A model generated the notes under the pieces. That model was not told the origin of the DNA. It saw only the letters and a program-made list of their open reading frames with translations, and searched no databases. 45,923 bases of DNA from Actinomycetes bacterium (GTDB lineage Bacteria; Actinomycetota; Acidimicrobiia; Acidimicrobiales; Palsa-688), in contig JAJYMB010000149.1 of assembly GCA_021787365.1 (NCBI GenBank), positions 1 through 45,923 of the forward strand, read 5' to 3'. The position numbers and the translations under genes were made by a program. Of this stretch, positions 45,044 to 45,923 are shown in pieces (the first letter of the stretch is position 1; the number at the start of each line of letters is the position of its first letter).

Positions 45044-45395
45044 GCGAGGGCGAGGAGTATCTTGATGCCCTCGCCAGTATCCTCAACGATCTAAGCGGGC
45101 TGTACACCTCGGTCGCACGCATTACGACTCGGACAGACCCTCGCGGTTGGCCATCCAGCGTTTGTGGATCGCCGCCGGCGAGTGCGCTCGGCTCTACTGC
45201 GCAGCCACGGGGACGGACACTGGCATCGAGCCATGGTCCTCGTTGTGGGGTTACCGCAATGTCCAGGTCCACCTCCCAGACGACATCGATGACGAACGCG
45301 GCTGGGTTGAATCCGTCCAGGACCTGACTGATTACCGGATGGATGTCGACACGCTGCGACAACCTCAGCGGCGAGGCGAACGTGGGCCGGCATAA
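45040..45395 (+). pseudogene. HepT-like (DUF86) HEPN toxin, frameshifted
   Basis: ATG 45040 opens EEYLDALASILNDLSGLYTSV, then the frame drifts; from about 45123 another frame reads DSDRPSRLAIQRLWIAAGE, the usual HepT helix, and carries the catalytic RNxxxH motif (YRNVQVH) before VQDLTDYRMDVDTL. A one-base slip near 45120 separates them. The second part ends at 45395. As it stands the product would lack its active site, unless ribosomes slip. Confidence 0.6.
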
Positions 45396-45822
45396 ACCAG
45401 TTGGTGGGCAGGGTCATGAGTTGCGGAACCAAGCACTGAAAGAATGCACCGACTCCAATGCCGGACGAAGTCGCGCCACCGTCAGCGCTGCCAGATAGGC
45501 ATTCTCACAGGTAGCAGGGTCAAAAACCCTACCAAAATACCAAGTTGGCCACCCGCAGTGGTGGTGGGGTATATTCACAGCTGTCGAGATCCAGGCCACG
45601 AGCCCAACAGCGCCACCGATGCGTGCGCACTGCTCATCATGCAGCGGCGCGTAGGAGCCACAATTCGCGCTCCACTCTCCTCGCCAGAGGGTGGCACAAG
45701 TCACGCCAAGATGTGGCGCTAGTCAAGCCCAACGTAGCTTGGCGTTCAGCCCATGCATTCAGCCCCTCCCACTCGCGGTCACGGCCATATCGAAACGGGT
45801 GTGGCTCCGCTGGAGGGTCCGT
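45396..45822. other. gap without recognisable gene
   Basis: Short open frames exist on both strands (for example minus 45414-45704), but none has a domain, start signal or codon pattern I trust. Confidence 0.4.
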
Positions 45823-45923
45823 TCAGGCAACCCCCGGGATGACCCCGCCTGCGTAACGAGAGGCGTGAACGCGCCTGTGCTCTTGTGCCAAGTGGAAGGC
45901 GAAGTACTCGGGCCAGTCTCCGT
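45823..45923 (-). CDS. possible C-terminal end of a CDS entering from the right
   Basis: The minus-strand frame open at the window edge reads DWPEYFAFHLAQEHRRVHASRY, and stops at 45823. This resembles the tail of an actinobacterial hypothetical or transposon-linked protein, but 33 residues are too few to name it. Confidence 0.3.
   Translation of the reverse strand, partial: GDWPEYFAFHLAQEHRRVHASRYAGGVIPGVA

Noticed and set aside
45040..45395. Programmed frameshifting in the HepT-like gene
   Set aside because: No slippery heptamer or downstream hairpin is seen near 45120; a simple indel is the easier explanation.

Overview
This is a GC-rich actinobacterial chromosome segment. The marks are many GTG starts, few Shine-Dalgarno sequences, a DUF2017-ClpS pair, an MshA-type mycothiol glycosyltransferase, a proC-excisionase-like HTH pair as in mycobacteria, and an RsiG-like c-di-GMP protein. 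A deep-branching actinobacterium such as Acidimicrobiia is plausible; that placement is inference, not something the bases prove.

Region 1 (1-11.9 kb) is a conserved housekeeping block: tRNA-Glu, a peptidase-E-like protein fused to a CysS C-terminal-type domain, DUF2017, ClpS, divergent heme A synthase (ctaA) and heme O synthase (ctaB), two ABC exporter pairs, seryl-tRNA synthetase, a histidine phosphatase, a zinc-finger rhomboid protease and tRNA-Lys.

Region 2 (11.9-13.7 kb) is an accessory patch behind tRNA-Lys. It holds a tandem GTGCAAC repeat, an RHH/DUF433-like antitoxin with a PIN-like toxin behind a perfect palindrome, and an IS110 transposase scrap.

Region 3 (13.7-24.5 kb) is a catabolic island, all on the minus strand: a solute-binding protein, an 880-residue ABC-ABC-permease fusion, a second permease, a GntR/FCD regulator, an allantoinase/dihydroorotase-like amidohydrolase and a DUF2961 (GH172-type) glycosidase. 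It has a FadR-like operator on its promoter. An asparaginase and a second, Tat-exported binding protein lie just upstream. Together they look like uptake and hydrolysis of a nitrogen-containing glycoside or cyclic amide; the substrate is unknown.

Region 4 (24.5-38.4 kb) is mixed core: a secreted phospholipase C-type phosphoesterase, an acyl-CoA carboxylase beta-like protein with an unusual N-terminal half, a YgjP-like metallopeptidase, a second histidine phosphatase, MoaD, RsiG-like, MshA, ProC, the small HTH protein, SAM hydrolase, a repeat-rich secreted discoidin protein, pterin carbinolamine dehydratase, an unknown helical protein and QueG.

Region 5 (38.4-45.9 kb) is a decaying accessory zone. 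It has a frameshifted SRPBCC gene, a beta-carbonic anhydrase, an intact wHTH-MNT/HEPN module behind overlapping palindromes, a broken secreted beta-helix-type protein, IS110 and DUF6431 remnants, and a small unknown gene overlapping a frameshifted HepT-like toxin. Three toxin-antitoxin-type modules, IS scraps and integrase-arm-like tandem repeats suggest repeated insertion and loss.
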